Position numbers and translations under genes: made by a program | Shown here: piece by piece, positions 7,361-15,738 of the stretch | How the letters are laid out: each line of letters begins with the position of its first letter | Position numbering within the stretch: the stretch's first letter is position 1 | Notes under the pieces: model-generated | What the model was told of the DNA's origin: nothing | Seen by the model: only the letters and a program-made list of their open reading frames with translations | Database searches by the model: none | From: Eikenella halliae | GTDB lineage: Bacteria > Pseudomonadota > Gammaproteobacteria > Burkholderiales > Neisseriaceae | NCBI RefSeq assembly: GCF_001648475.1 | Contig: NZ_LXSQ01000023.1 | Coordinates: 124,001 to 188,000 of the forward strand | Length of the DNA: 64,000 bases | Reading direction: 5' to 3'

Positions 7361-9669
7361 GCCTCGCCCTCCTGTGTGCCGCTCAGGCTGATGAGGCTAC
7401 CTGAAACGTCCAACACCCGGCCTTTGCGGCCGCGTTTGCCTTCAATGTCCTGCACGCGTAAGCGTTCGCGGTGTGCCGCGCCGCGTTTGCCGCGGCTGCA
7501 CACCCAGAAATCGGGGGTGGACACCAAGGCGGTCAGTTGCAGCGTGTCGTTGCCACGTAGCGACATCAATTGCAGGCCACGCCCTTTGGCCATCACTTTC
7601 AATTCGCCAATCGGGAAGGCGAGCAGATGTTTGTCCGCACTGGCCAGCACCAAGCGGCAATCGGGGTTGATTAGCGCAGACTGGCGCACCGGCTGCGGCA
7701 TCAGCAGGGTCTCGCCCGCCTCCAGTTTCACCACTTCCTTGCCCGCCTTCACGCGGCCGACCAAATCGCCCAGTTTGGCGATGAAGCCGTAACCGCCGCT
7801 GCCGGCGAGCAGGTAGTGCTCTTGCGGCTGCCCGGCCAGCATAGTGAGCACCGCCGCACCCGGCTGTAATTCCAAGAGCGAGGCCAGCGGCACGCCGTCG
7901 CCGCGCCCGCCGGGGATTTCGGCCGGGTCGATGGTGTAGCTGCGGCCGAGCGTGTCGAGCACCACCACCGGGTCGACAGTGCGCGTTTCCAGCGTTTGCT
8001 GCAATTCGTCGCCTTCTTTAAACGCGGTGGCAGACAAATCCAGCCCGTGCCCGGCCCGGCTGCGAATCCAGCCCTGGCGCGACAGGATGAGCGTTACCGG
8101 CTCGTCGGCCGTGGTGTGGGTGAGCGCGGCGCGTTCGGCTTCGGCCACCAGCGTGCGGCGCGGGTCGCCGAACTGCTTGGCATCGGCCTGCATCTCTTTG
8201 ATGATGAGCTTCTTCTTCGCGCCTTCGTCGGCCAATAAGTTTTTCAGGTAGCCTTCTTCCTCGCGCAAATCGGCCAGTTCCTGCTCCAGTTTGAAACCTT
8301 CCAAACGGGCGAGCTGGCGCAGGCGGATTTCCAAAATATCTTCGGCTTGGATTTCGGAGAGGCCGAAGGCGGCCATCAATTCGGGTTTGGGCTCGTCGGC
8401 TTCGCGGATAACGCGGATAACTTCGTCGATGTGCAAAAAGGCGGTCATGCGCCCGTCGAGGATGTGGATGCGTTTGAGCACCTGTTCCAAGCGGTGTTGC
8501 AGGCGGCGGGTTACGGTGGATACGCGGAAATCGAGCCACTCCTGCAGGATGGTTTTCAGGTTTTTCTGCGCGGGGCGGTTGTCGAGCCCGATCATCACCA
8601 GATTGGCCGGCACGTTGCCTTCCAGCCCGGTTTGCGCCATCAGGGTGTTGATGAAGTTATCCGGCTCGATGCGGCTGGATTTGGGCTCGAATACGAGGCG
8701 AACGGGGTGTTCGCCGTCGCTCTCGTCGCGCACTTTGTCGATGAGCTCGAGCATCAGCTTTTTGGTGTTGAGCTGGTCTTGGTTGAGCTGTTTTTTGCCG
8801 GATTTGGGCTTGGGGTTGGTTTGCTCTTCGATTTCGGCCAGGATTTTCTGCGCGCTGGTGTTGGGCGGCAGCTCGGTGATGATGAGGCGCCATTGGCCGC
8901 GCGCCAGTTTTTCGATTTCGTAGCGGGCGCGCACGCGGATGCTGCCTTTGCCGGTTTCGTAGAGCTGGAGCAGGTCTTTGGCCGGGGTGATGATGTGGCC
9001 GCCGCCGGCGAAATCGGGGGCGGGGATGTGCTCCATCAGCTCGGCGGTGGTGAGCGTAGGTTTTTTGAGCAGGGCCACGGCGGCGGCGGTAACTTCGCCT
9101 AAGTTGTGCGGCGGGATTTCGGTGGCCATGCCCACGGCGATGCCGGAGGCGCCGTTGAGCAGCACCATGGGCAGGCGGGCGGGCAGGGCTACGGGCTCTT
9201 CAAACGCGCCGTCGTAATTCGGCACAAAATCCACCGTGCCTTGATGCAGCTCGGAAAGCAGCAGTTCGGCAATCGGGGTGAGGCGGGCTTCGGTGTAGCG
9301 CATGGCGGCCGCGCCGTCGCCGTCGCGCGAGCCGAAGTTGCCGATGCCGTCGATTAAGGGATAGCGCAGGGTGAAGTCTTGCGCCATGCGCACCATGGCG
9401 TCGTAGGCGGAAGCGTCGCCGTGCGGGTGGTATTTACCCAGGATTTCGCCCACCACGCGCGCGGATTTCACCGGCTTGGAATGGTCGGCCAGCCCCATTT
9501 CCTTCATGGCAAACAGGATGCGCCGCTGCACGGGCTTTTGGCCGTCGCCCACGTCGGGCAGGGCGCGGCCTTTCACCACGCTCATGGCGTATTCGAGGTA
9601 GGCGCGTTCGGCGTAGGGGGCGAGCAGCAGGATGTCGCTTTGTTCGGCGGATGCGGTGTTTTCTGGCAT
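7357..9669 (-). CDS. parC: DNA topoisomerase IV subunit A (ParC)
   Basis: Catalytic subunit of topoisomerase IV, which decatenates daughter chromosomes; the ParE partner is not in the window. I place the start at the ATG at 9669 (MPENTASAEQSD), giving 770 residues. The longer open frame to 9831 lacks support. The breakage-reunion core is clear: VVKGRALPDVGDGQKPVQRR, then HPHGDASAYDAMVRMAQ and RYTEARLTP with the active-site Tyr. At the quinolone-resistance positions equivalent to E. coli ParC Ser80 and Glu84 this protein has Ala and Asp. A DUS is read in frame as EEGYLKNLL. C-terminal beta-pinwheel blades follow. pilS and pilR lie downstream. Confidence 0.95.
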   Translation of the reverse strand: MPENTASAEQSDILLLAPYAERAYLEYAMSVVKGRALPDVGDGQKPVQRRILFAMKEMGLADHSKPVKSARVVGEILGKYHPHGDASAYDAMVRMAQDFTLRYPLIDGIGNFGSRDGDGAAAMRYTEARLTPIAELLLSELHQGTVDFVPNYDGAFEEPVALPARLPMVLLNGASGIAVGMATEIPPHNLGEVTAAAVALLKKPTLTTAELMEHIPAPDFAGGGHIITPAKDLLQLYETGKGSIRVRARYEIEKLARGQWRLIITELPPNTSAQKILAEIEEQTNPKPKSGKKQLNQDQLNTKKLMLELIDKVRDESDGEHPVRLVFEPKSSRIEPDNFINTLMAQTGLEGNVPANLVMIGLDNRPAQKNLKTILQEWLDFRVSTVTRRLQHRLEQVLKRIHILDGRMTAFLHIDEVIRVIREADEPKPELMAAFGLSEIQAEDILEIRLRQLARLEGFKLEQELADLREEEGYLKNLLADEGAKKKLIIKEMQADAKQFGDPRRTLVAEAERAALTHTTADEPVTLILSRQGWIRSRAGHGLDLSATAFKEGDELQQTLETRTVDPVVVLDTLGRSYTIDPAEIPGGRGDGVPLASLLELQPGAAVLTMLAGQPQEHYLLAGSGGYGFIAKLGDLVGRVKAGKEVVKLEAGETLLMPQPVRQSALINPDCRLVLASADKHLLAFPIGELKVMAKGRGLQLMSLRGNDTLQLTALVSTPDFWVCSRGKRGAAHRERLRVQDIEGKRGRKGRVLDVSGSLISLSGTQEGEA

Positions 9670-9926
9670 GGTGTGGCTGGTGTTTCGGTTGCTAAACGCC
9701 GTAATTGTAAAGCAAGCAAGGGTTTTCAGGTAGCCTGCGGGGCGGTGGGGCTGGCTGAAACCATCGCGGGAGAACGGGTTAAGTTTTGTAGTATGCCTTG
9801 TGGGCGGCAGGGGAGTGAGTTTTATAATCACGCACTTTCAGCTGGCTCGCATGAAGAAGGCTACCTGAAAACGGGAAGCCGGCATTTGCCGGCATGAAAC
9901 GTCTGACTCACTTTTAAGAGATCGCA

Positions 9927-10184
9927 ATGAACGAAAAACAAATCCGTATTTTGGCTGTGGTGGCCACCATCATGGCCGTGGGCATGTATGTGGCCTACAT
10001 CCCGCAGATTGCCAATAACCTGGCCGGGCATAAAGGCAGCCCGATTCAGCCCCTGGTAGCCGCCATTAACTGCACGCTGTGGACCACCTACGGCTTGTTC
10101 AAAACCCCACGCGACATTCCCGTGGCGCTGGCTAATGCGCCCGGCATTGTGTTTGGTTTGATTGCCTTTATCACTGCTTTGTAA
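9927..10184 (+). CDS. SemiSWEET-type sugar transporter
   Basis: An 85-residue protein with three predicted membrane helices in the PQ-loop/SemiSWEET arrangement: MYVAYIPQIANNLAGHKGSP contains the Pro-Gln motif of helix 1, followed by QPLVAAINCTLWTTYGL (helix 2 with the conserved Asn and Trp) and a third helix. Bacterial SemiSWEETs dimerise to move small sugars across the inner membrane. The ATG follows AAGAGATC. It is monocistronic, closed by a DUS-pair terminator. Confidence 0.85.
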   Translation: MNEKQIRILAVVATIMAVGMYVAYIPQIANNLAGHKGSPIQPLVAAINCTLWTTYGLFKTPRDIPVALANAPGIVFGLIAFITAL

Positions 10185-10208
10185 ACCTTTTAACTTTGCA
10201 GTAGCCAC

Positions 10209-10252
10209 GCTTTCAGGTAGCCTTTTGCCAACACGGCAGGCTACCTGAAAAC
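10209..10252. terminator. DUS-pair terminator
   Basis: TTTCAGGTAGCCT at 10211 and AGGCTACCTGAAA at 10238 in inverted orientation, 25 bp after the SemiSWEET stop codon. Confidence 0.8.
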
Positions 10253-10271
10253 ATTGCAGGGTTTCTGCCCA

Positions 10272-10820
10272 ATGCCATCCCACCCCAAGCCCATGCTCTA
10301 TCTGCACGCCTTTCCCTCGCCCTTGGGCAATATCCTTGCCGCCGCCAGCGAACGCGGTCTGTGCCTGCTCGAATTTGCCGGCAGCCGGCGCATCGACGAT
10401 GAATTGCGCGACCTCCAGCGCCTGCTCGGCTGCCAAACCAAACAGGGCGGAAACGAACACACCCGCCTGGTGCAAACCCAGCTGGGCGAATATTTCCAAG
10501 GCACGCGCCGCGAGTTTAGCGTGCCGCTGCATGCCCCCGGCAGCCCGTTTCAGCGGCGGGTGTGGAGTGCGTTGCAAACCATCCCCTACGGAGAAACCAC
10601 CCATTATCAGGCGCTGGCCGAACAGCTCGGCAACCCTGCCGCCGTGCGTGCCGTAGCCGCTGCCAACGGTGCCAACCGCCTCTCCATCCTCATTCCCTGC
10701 CACCGCGTCATCGGCAAAGACGGCAGCCTTACCGGCTACGGCGGCGGCCTGCAGCGCAAACAATGGCTGCTCGACCACGAACAGGGCAGGCATCAGGTGC
10801 AGCCCGATTTGCTGGGCTAA
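10272..10820 (+). CDS. ogt: Methylated-DNA--protein-cysteine methyltransferase
   Basis: Suicide repair protein that removes alkyl groups from O6-guanine or O4-thymine in DNA. The active-site motif is IPCHRVIGKDGSLTGYGGG near the C-terminus, with the acceptor Cys in PCHR. The DNA-binding stretch FQRRVWSALQTIPYGETTHY precedes it. The frame extends to a TTG at 10254, but the ATG at 10272 (MPSHPKPMLYLH) is a better start, giving 182 residues; the ATG at 10293 is also possible. No strong ribosome-binding site precedes any of them. Confidence 0.92.
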   Translation: MPSHPKPMLYLHAFPSPLGNILAAASERGLCLLEFAGSRRIDDELRDLQRLLGCQTKQGGNEHTRLVQTQLGEYFQGTRREFSVPLHAPGSPFQRRVWSALQTIPYGETTHYQALAEQLGNPAAVRAVAAANGANRLSILIPCHRVIGKDGSLTGYGGGLQRKQWLLDHEQGRHQVQPDLLG

Positions 10821-10831
10821 TAGATAGAGGC

Positions 10832-10872
10832 ATTTCAGGTAGCCTGCCCGTGCGCTCAAGGCTACCTGAAAG
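10832..10872. terminator. DUS-pair terminator after ogt
   Basis: TTTCAGGTAGCCT at 10833 and AGGCTACCTGAAA at 10859 form the arms. Confidence 0.8.
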
Positions 10873-10990
10873 AGTGAACCCAGTGGGTCTATGCCGACAT
10901 TTGCAGTTTCGAACCTTTTAGCTTTTCAGGTAGCCTTTTACTATGTGCAATCTGTTCACCTTTGCGCCTCATGCCGGCGCGGGCACTCGT

Positions 10991-11133
10991 TTAGCTGCGT
11001 AAAAACAAGCCCTCTGCAAGAGGTCTTGTTTTAACTTCGTTAAAACAAACCCTTCTAGCGAAGGTTCGTTTTTACTCCGCAGAAACTCGTCCTCCTTCGG
11101 AGACCTCGTTTTCTTTGCTTCGCCAAAGAAAAG
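10991..11133. repeat. Tandem AAAC...GTTTT hairpin units
   Basis: Successive 30-36 bp units, each able to fold, with A-rich AAAC at the left foot and GTTTT at the right: AAAACAAG-CCCTC...GAGG-TCTTGTTTT, AAAACAAACCCTTC...GAAGGTTCGTTTT, GAAACTCG...CTCGTTTTC, and TTTTCTTTG...CAAAGAAAA. Related units occur at 17126-17221 and 52362-52785. Confidence 0.7.
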
Positions 11134-11330
11134 GAAGCAAAAGAAAGGCGACTGCGGGCACAGGTTTGGCTTCGCCAAACTTCCCTCACTCCGCGCGGTT
11201 TTTCGGGCGGGCTCGCAACTTGCGGCTTCGCCGCTTTGAGCATGCAAGCCCTTGTTCCCCGAAAAACCGCGCTCCGCTCGGCTGTGCCAGCAGACGGATG
11301 GCAAGACCAATAGGTTCAAGGGAGAGTTAA
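11134..11330. other. Highly structured non-coding segment
   Basis: Nested inverted repeats. A 15-bp perfect pair, GCGCGGTTTTTCGGG (11193-11207) and CCCGAAAAACCGCGC (11258-11272), encloses GCGGCTTCGCCGC, and TTTGGCTTCGCCAAA lies just before it. Open frames here overlap these palindromes and look spurious. The segment is a candidate structured RNA or relic repeat; no function is shown. Confidence 0.5.
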
Positions 11331-11337
11331 CTGTATT

Positions 11338-11443
11338 TATAGTGAATTAAAATAAGAATGCTACAGCGTTGGCTCGCCTTGCCGTATTGCTCATACTGTC
11401 TGCGGCTCGCCGCCTTGTCCCATTCTTATTTTAATCCACTATA
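11338..11443. repeat. Correia-type element (short form)
   Basis: 106 bp, ends TATAGTGAATTAAAATAAGAA and TTCTTATTTTAATCCACTATA. Its interior has GCCGTATTGCTCATACTG in place of the commoner GTACTATCTGTAC. Confidence 0.92.
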
Positions 11444-11572
11444 TCTTGTTAGATGTCCAAGGCTACCTGAAGCAGTAGGTTTTATCCCGTCTTCCGTAAT
11501 ATAGGCTACCTGAAATTCCATCCACTTCATTTTTCACGTATCATCTGCCTCCCCGCAACCAACGCCAACGTC

Positions 11573-12577
11573 ATGACTACCTTCACCCACCAACACACCG
11601 CCCACTGCGAAAGCGGCGTGATGTCTGCCCTTCTCACCCACCACGGCTGCGCCATGAACGAAGCCATGGTGTTCGGGCTGGCTCACGCGCTCACTTTTGT
11701 GTATTTGCCCGTGGTCAAACTCAACAGCATGCCCCTGATTTCCTACCGCATCGCCCCACGCGGCATCATCAAAAACGTTTGCCGCGCCCTCGGTGTGAAG
11801 CTGGATATGCGCAAATTCGCCCAGGCCGAGCGTGGTGCGGCTGCGCTGGATGAGGCGCTGTTGCGCGGGCAGATTGCCGGTTTGCAAACCTCTGTGTATT
11901 GGCTGCCTTATTTCCCGCCCGAAATGCGCTTTCATTTCAACGCCCACAATCTGTTGGTGTATGGCCGCGAAGGAGAGGATTATTTAATCAGCGACCCCGT
12001 GTTTGAAACGCCCCAGCGCTGCGCCGCCGCCGATTTGCAGCGCGCCCGCTTTGCCAAAGGTGCACTGGCTGGCAAGGGCCTGATGTACACGCTCGATACC
12101 GCCAGCCTGCCGACAAAGCAACAGCTGGCCGAGCGCCTGCCCGCCCTGCTGTATGCCGCCATCCGCAAAAACGCCAAACAAATGCTCGCCCCCGTGTTTT
12201 TCGTGGGCGTGCGCGGCATCCGCACCGTGGCCAAGAAAATCGAACGCCTGCCGCAAGAGCCGGAAAAATATCAAAAGCTGTGGCTCGGCCACTTGGTGCG
12301 CATGCAGGAAGAAATTGGCACCGGCGGCGCCGGTTTCCGCTATATTTATGCCTATTTTTTGGAGCAGGCCGCCGATATTTGCGCCAACCCCGCCTTGCAA
12401 ACCGCCTCGCAGGAAATGACCGCCATCGGCGACCAATGGCGGCAGCTGGCCAGCCAATGCGTGAAACAATGCCGCCGCCCGAGCGAACAAGGCTGCGCCC
12501 AAATCGCCACTTTCCTGCGCGAAATCGCGGATAGGGAGGAAAAACTATGGCGGGGGCTGCTGCATATTGTGAAATAG
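11573..12577 (+). CDS. BtrH N-terminal-domain protein
   Basis: 334 residues. The start HTAHCESGVMSALLTHHGC with its conserved Cys, followed by NEAMVFGLAHAL, matches the BtrH N-terminal domain, a papain-like fold named after the butirosin acyltransferase. HNLLVYGREGEDYLISDP supplies the likely His and Asp. The C-terminal half is helical (DUF4872-like). In butirosin synthesis BtrH transfers an acyl group from a carrier protein, but no carrier protein or biosynthetic cluster is adjacent, so the substrate is unknown. It is followed by a perfect DUS-pair terminator. Confidence 0.75.
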   Translation: MTTFTHQHTAHCESGVMSALLTHHGCAMNEAMVFGLAHALTFVYLPVVKLNSMPLISYRIAPRGIIKNVCRALGVKLDMRKFAQAERGAAALDEALLRGQIAGLQTSVYWLPYFPPEMRFHFNAHNLLVYGREGEDYLISDPVFETPQRCAAADLQRARFAKGALAGKGLMYTLDTASLPTKQQLAERLPALLYAAIRKNAKQMLAPVFFVGVRGIRTVAKKIERLPQEPEKYQKLWLGHLVRMQEEIGTGGAGFRYIYAYFLEQAADICANPALQTASQEMTAIGDQWRQLASQCVKQCRRPSEQGCAQIATFLREIADREEKLWRGLLHIVK

Positions 12578-12581
12578 GCTG

Positions 12582-12611
12582 AAAGGCTACCTGAAATTTC
12601 AGGTAGCCTTT
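12582..12611. terminator. Perfect DUS-pair terminator
   Basis: AAAGGCTACCTGAAA directly abuts TTTCAGGTAGCCTTT, a 30-bp perfect palindrome 4 bp after the stop codon. Confidence 0.85.
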
Positions 12612-12622
12612 GCAGATTGTTT

Positions 12623-12728
12623 TATAGTGAATTAAATTTAAACCAGTACAGCGTTGCCTCGCCTTGCCGTACTATCTGTACTGTCTTCGGCTCGTCGCCT
12701 TGTCCTGATTTAAATTTAATTCACTATA
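12623..12728. repeat. Correia-type element (short form)
   Basis: 106 bp with TATAGTGAATTAAATTTAAA at both ends (inverted). It lies between the BtrH-like gene and the mscS gene. Confidence 0.92.
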
Positions 12729-12822
12729 TCAAACGCTGAATGGTTCACGCTAAACTATTGCTTTGATTTTCAGATTTCCTTGTTTAGCATTCTCTTTTTT
12801 TAACCACACACAGATAAACATC

Positions 12823-13665
12823 ATGGATTTGGATATTCAACAACTCTCTTCAATTTCCGGCTGGGAACGGCTTATCGAAGTCGGCATTGCCTTCGGCACC
12901 AATCTGCTGGCCGCGCTGGCGATTTTCTTTATCGGCAGGTGGATAGCTACCCGTATCGTTATCCTGATGAAGGCCGCGCTGATTCGCGCCAGAGTGGATA
13001 AAACGTTGGTCAGCTTCCTTGGCAACGTGGCCAATGTCGGCTTGCTTATCTTGGTTATCATCGCCGCGCTGGGCAAGCTGGGCATCCCCACCACATCGGT
13101 TACCGCCTTAATCGGCGGCGCGGGCTTGGCGGTCGCCCTGTCGCTGAAAGACCAACTGTCGAACTTCGCCGCCGGCACGCTGATTATCCTGTTCCGCCCG
13201 TTCAAGGTGGGCGATTTCATCAGGGTGAACGGCTTTGAAGGCACGGTGAGCGAAATCAAAATGGTGCAGACCACATTGCACACGCCGGACAACGAAGAAG
13301 TCATCCTGCCCAACAGCGTGGTGATGAGTAACAGCATCGTCAACCGTTCTTCCAACCCGTTGTGCCGCGTGCAGGTGGTGGTGGGCGTGGATTACTCCTG
13401 CGATTTGAAAGCCGCCAAAGCCGCCGTATTGAAAGCCGCCACAGAGCATCCCCTGTGTGTGCAGACCAAAGACAGGCAGGCCGTGGCATACATCACCAAC
13501 CTGGGCGACAGCGCCATCGAAATCACACTGTGGGCATGGACAAACGAAGCCGATTTGGGCGCATTCCGCTTCGGCCTGAACGAGCAGGTGGTGGAAAACC
13601 TGCGCGCCGCCAATATCAATATTCCCTTCCCGCAGCGGGATGTCCATATTATTTCTCAGGGCTGA
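12823..13665 (+). CDS. mscS: Small-conductance mechanosensitive channel, MscS family
   Basis: 280 residues from the ATG at 12823; the open frame extends to a TTG at 12763 without support. An N-terminal amphipathic helix is followed by three membrane helices. The pore-lining helix is GGAGLAVALSLKDQLSNFAAG, with the Gly/Ala packing pattern of MscS TM3. The beta domain then begins RPFKVGDFIRVNGFEGTVSEI, and PNSVVMSNSIVNRS matches the MscS vestibule. The protein releases turgor on osmotic downshock. Confidence 0.93.
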   Translation: MDLDIQQLSSISGWERLIEVGIAFGTNLLAALAIFFIGRWIATRIVILMKAALIRARVDKTLVSFLGNVANVGLLILVIIAALGKLGIPTTSVTALIGGAGLAVALSLKDQLSNFAAGTLIILFRPFKVGDFIRVNGFEGTVSEIKMVQTTLHTPDNEEVILPNSVVMSNSIVNRSSNPLCRVQVVVGVDYSCDLKAAKAAVLKAATEHPLCVQTKDRQAVAYITNLGDSAIEITLWAWTNEADLGAFRFGLNEQVVENLRAANINIPFPQRDVHIISQG

Positions 13666-13706
13666 TTAAAAGTATAAAAATTTAATCGTAATCGTTGATG
13701 GCCGGG

Positions 13707-13731
13707 GCCTGCCCTAATGCCGGGCAGGCTG
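13707..13731. terminator. Hairpin after mscS
   Basis: GCCTGCCC and GGGCAGGC arms with a 7-base loop, 42 bp after the mscS stop. No long T run follows. Confidence 0.55.
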
Positions 13732-13814
13732 CTTCAGCCACATCGCACGATACCGTTTTGTGAGGTATATCCTATGTTTATGTCATCGTTGCAATCAAAC
13801 TTATCCTGGGCCTG

Positions 13815-14402
13815 TTGGCCTTAGTGTTGGTTATTAATCTGACCGGTAAGGGCAATCTTGCGCCGGCTTCGGCCAGCGACCAAGTGCAAAACTATGTGCT
13901 TGGCGGGATTGTGGGCGGGGTTATCTACAACACCGATATTTCCATCCCCGTGTTTATGCTGATTTTGGCCATTTGGTTTGCGGCGGTTTTATCGCTGCGC
14001 TGGCTGAAGAAGAATAACGATTTGGTTAAGAGGTTGGTGGACGGACGGCCCGTCATGTTGATTTCGCGCGGCAAAATCGATGTGAAGGCAGCACGCAAAG
14101 TCGGCCTTTCGGCGCATGATTTGGCTTTTAAACTGCGCATGCAGGGCATTTATACGGTAAAAGACGTTAAGCAAGCCATCCTTGAGCAGGACGGGCAACT
14201 CATCATCACCTCCTTCGGCGAAGAAAACCCGAAATACCCGCTGGTTACCGACGGCAGCATCCAGCAAACCACGCTGGAAATGATCGATAAAGACGAAGAG
14301 TGGCTGCTGGCCGAGCTGAAGGCTCAGGGCATCGAAGACATCGACACGGTGTTTCTGGCCGAATACGACAGCGGTCGGATTACGGTAACGAAATATAGCT
14401 GA
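13815..14402 (+). CDS. DUF421 (YetF-like) membrane protein, 5' end probably frameshifted
   Basis: The frame encodes a DUF421 protein: NLTGKGNLAPASASDQVQNY, a membrane helix, then the soluble domain RPVMLISRGKIDVKAARKVGLS...RMQGIYTVKDVKQAILEQDG. The family's N-terminal hydrophobic segment is in the same frame upstream (IVAIKLILGLLALVLVI), but that frame has no ATG. The natural start is the ATG at 13774, 8 bp after GAGG, which is one base out of frame. One extra T in the TTT run at 13777-13779 would restore M-F-Y-V-I-V-A-I. Either the gene is disrupted or a TTG at 13815 is used to make a shorter product. Confidence 0.75.
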   Translation: MALVLVINLTGKGNLAPASASDQVQNYVLGGIVGGVIYNTDISIPVFMLILAIWFAAVLSLRWLKKNNDLVKRLVDGRPVMLISRGKIDVKAARKVGLSAHDLAFKLRMQGIYTVKDVKQAILEQDGQLIITSFGEENPKYPLVTDGSIQQTTLEMIDKDEEWLLAELKAQGIEDIDTVFLAEYDSGRITVTKYS

Positions 14403-14426
14403 ACAGCGGGCTTTGCCGTATAAATG

Positions 14427-14456
14427 AAAGGCTACCTGAAATTTCAGGTAGCCTTT
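14427..14456. terminator. Perfect DUS-pair terminator, bidirectional
   Basis: A 30-bp palindrome made of two abutting DUS copies between the converging DUF421 and sulfate-binding-protein genes. Confidence 0.85.
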
Positions 14457-14475
14457 CCATGCTAAAGCGGCAGGA

Positions 14476-15528
14476 TTATTTGGCGGGGGATTTCATCAGC
14501 TGGTCGAACACGCCGCCGTCGCCGAAGTATTTGGGCATGATTTCCTTCCACGGGCCGAATACATCGGTGGGGCGGAAGGTTTCCACCGGCGGCAGGGTGT
14601 CGGCGTGGGCGGCAAGCACTTCGGGATTGGCCGGACGCAGGTAGAGGCTGGCGCCGAGCTCTTGCGCTTCTTTGCTCCACAGGTATTTCAGGTAGGCGGT
14701 GGCCGCTTCGCGCGTGCCGCGTTTGTCCACTACGCTGTCCACCACGGCCACCGGGCTTTCCATGCGCACGGAATAGGCGGGATACACGACTTCAAACTGC
14801 CCTTCGCCAAACTGTTTGGCGGCCAGCCGGGCTTCGTTTTCAAACGTTACCAGCACATCGCCGATCTGGCGCTGCACGAAGGTGGTGGTGGCCGCGCGGC
14901 CGCCGTTGTCGAACACCGGCACATTGTGCATCACCCTGCCCACGAATTCGCGCGCTTTCGCGTCGTCGCCGTTGTTGGCCTTCAGCGCGTAGCCGTAGGC
15001 ACCGAGGAAGGAATAGCGGCCGTTGCCGGTGGTTTTCGGGTTGGAGATGATGACTTTGATGCCGTCTCGCGCCAAATCGTTCCAATCGCGGATGTTTTGC
15101 GGATTGCCCTTGCGCACGAGGAAGACGGTGGTGCTGGTAAACGGCACGGCGTTATCCGGCAGGCGGCTCTGCCATTCGGGCGAAACGAGGCCTTTCTCCA
15201 CCAAAAGCTCGATGTCGGAGCTCTGGTTCATGGTCACCACGTCGGCCTGCAGGCCGTTGGCCACGGCCAGCGCCTGCTTGCTCGAGCCGCCGTGCGACTG
15301 TTTGATGGCGATGTCGGGATTTTGCCGGTTGAACAGCGGGTTGTATTTTTCGTAGAAATTGCGCGCCACGTCGTAGGATACGTTGGTGAGCTCAACCTTG
15401 CCCGCGGCGGGGGCGGCAGGGCCGGAGGCGGCGGATGATGCGTTGCCGCCCCCGGGCGCGCCTTCCTGCGGCGAGCAGGCAGCCAGCAGCACGGCGGCAA
15501 ACAGCGGGGCGAAAGTGCGGATGTTCAT
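14476..15528 (-). CDS. sbp: Sulfate ABC transporter substrate-binding lipoprotein
   Basis: 350 residues. A lipoprotein signal peptide ends in LLAAC (Cys18), followed by a low-complexity Gly/Ala/Pro spacer to about residue 40. The mature domain matches sulfate/thiosulfate-binding proteins: LTNVSYDVARNFYEKYNPLF, QSHGGSSKQA, ADVVTMNQSSDI and SNPKTTGNGRYSFLGAYGYAL. It should deliver sulfate to a CysTWA permease, but no permease genes are nearby. It probably supplies the sulfate-assimilation cluster at 24.5-33.6 kb. The lipid anchor on a binding protein is unusual for E. coli-type Sbp. Confidence 0.93.
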   Translation of the reverse strand: MNIRTFAPLFAAVLLAACSPQEGAPGGGNASSAASGPAAPAAGKVELTNVSYDVARNFYEKYNPLFNRQNPDIAIKQSHGGSSKQALAVANGLQADVVTMNQSSDIELLVEKGLVSPEWQSRLPDNAVPFTSTTVFLVRKGNPQNIRDWNDLARDGIKVIISNPKTTGNGRYSFLGAYGYALKANNGDDAKAREFVGRVMHNVPVFDNGGRAATTTFVQRQIGDVLVTFENEARLAAKQFGEGQFEVVYPAYSVRMESPVAVVDSVVDKRGTREAATAYLKYLWSKEAQELGASLYLRPANPEVLAAHADTLPPVETFRPTDVFGPWKEIMPKYFGDGGVFDQLMKSPAK

Positions 15529-15683
15529 GGTGGTGTTCCTTTCAATCGGATTGCAGACAGGCGCTACTCTACCCAGCGGCGGCGAAAAAGGGAAAGAATC
15601 GTTGGTTGTTTGTTTAGACGGTTTGCTTATATGGCGGGCTGTTGGTGCTTCAAACGGGCGGTTTCTATCCGCAGGTTATGGAG

Positions 15684-15717
15684 AAAGGCTACCTGAAAAA
15701 TGTTTCAGGTAGCCTTT
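15684..15717. terminator. DUS pair
   Basis: AAAGGCTACCTGAAA and TTTCAGGTAGCCTTT separated by 4 bp, in the gap upstream of the minus-strand sbp gene. Confidence 0.7.
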
Positions 15718-15738
15718 CTTACAGGAAAGTTTGCACGG

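Noticed and set aside
9670..9831. Extended N-terminus of ParC
   Set aside because: The extension precedes the canonical start, includes DUS-derived sequence, and has no homology to ParC.
10969..11319. 116-codon minus-strand frame in the structured spacer after ogt
   Set aside because: Its sequence is made of palindromic repeats. Similar frames look like common mis-annotations of a structured repeat.
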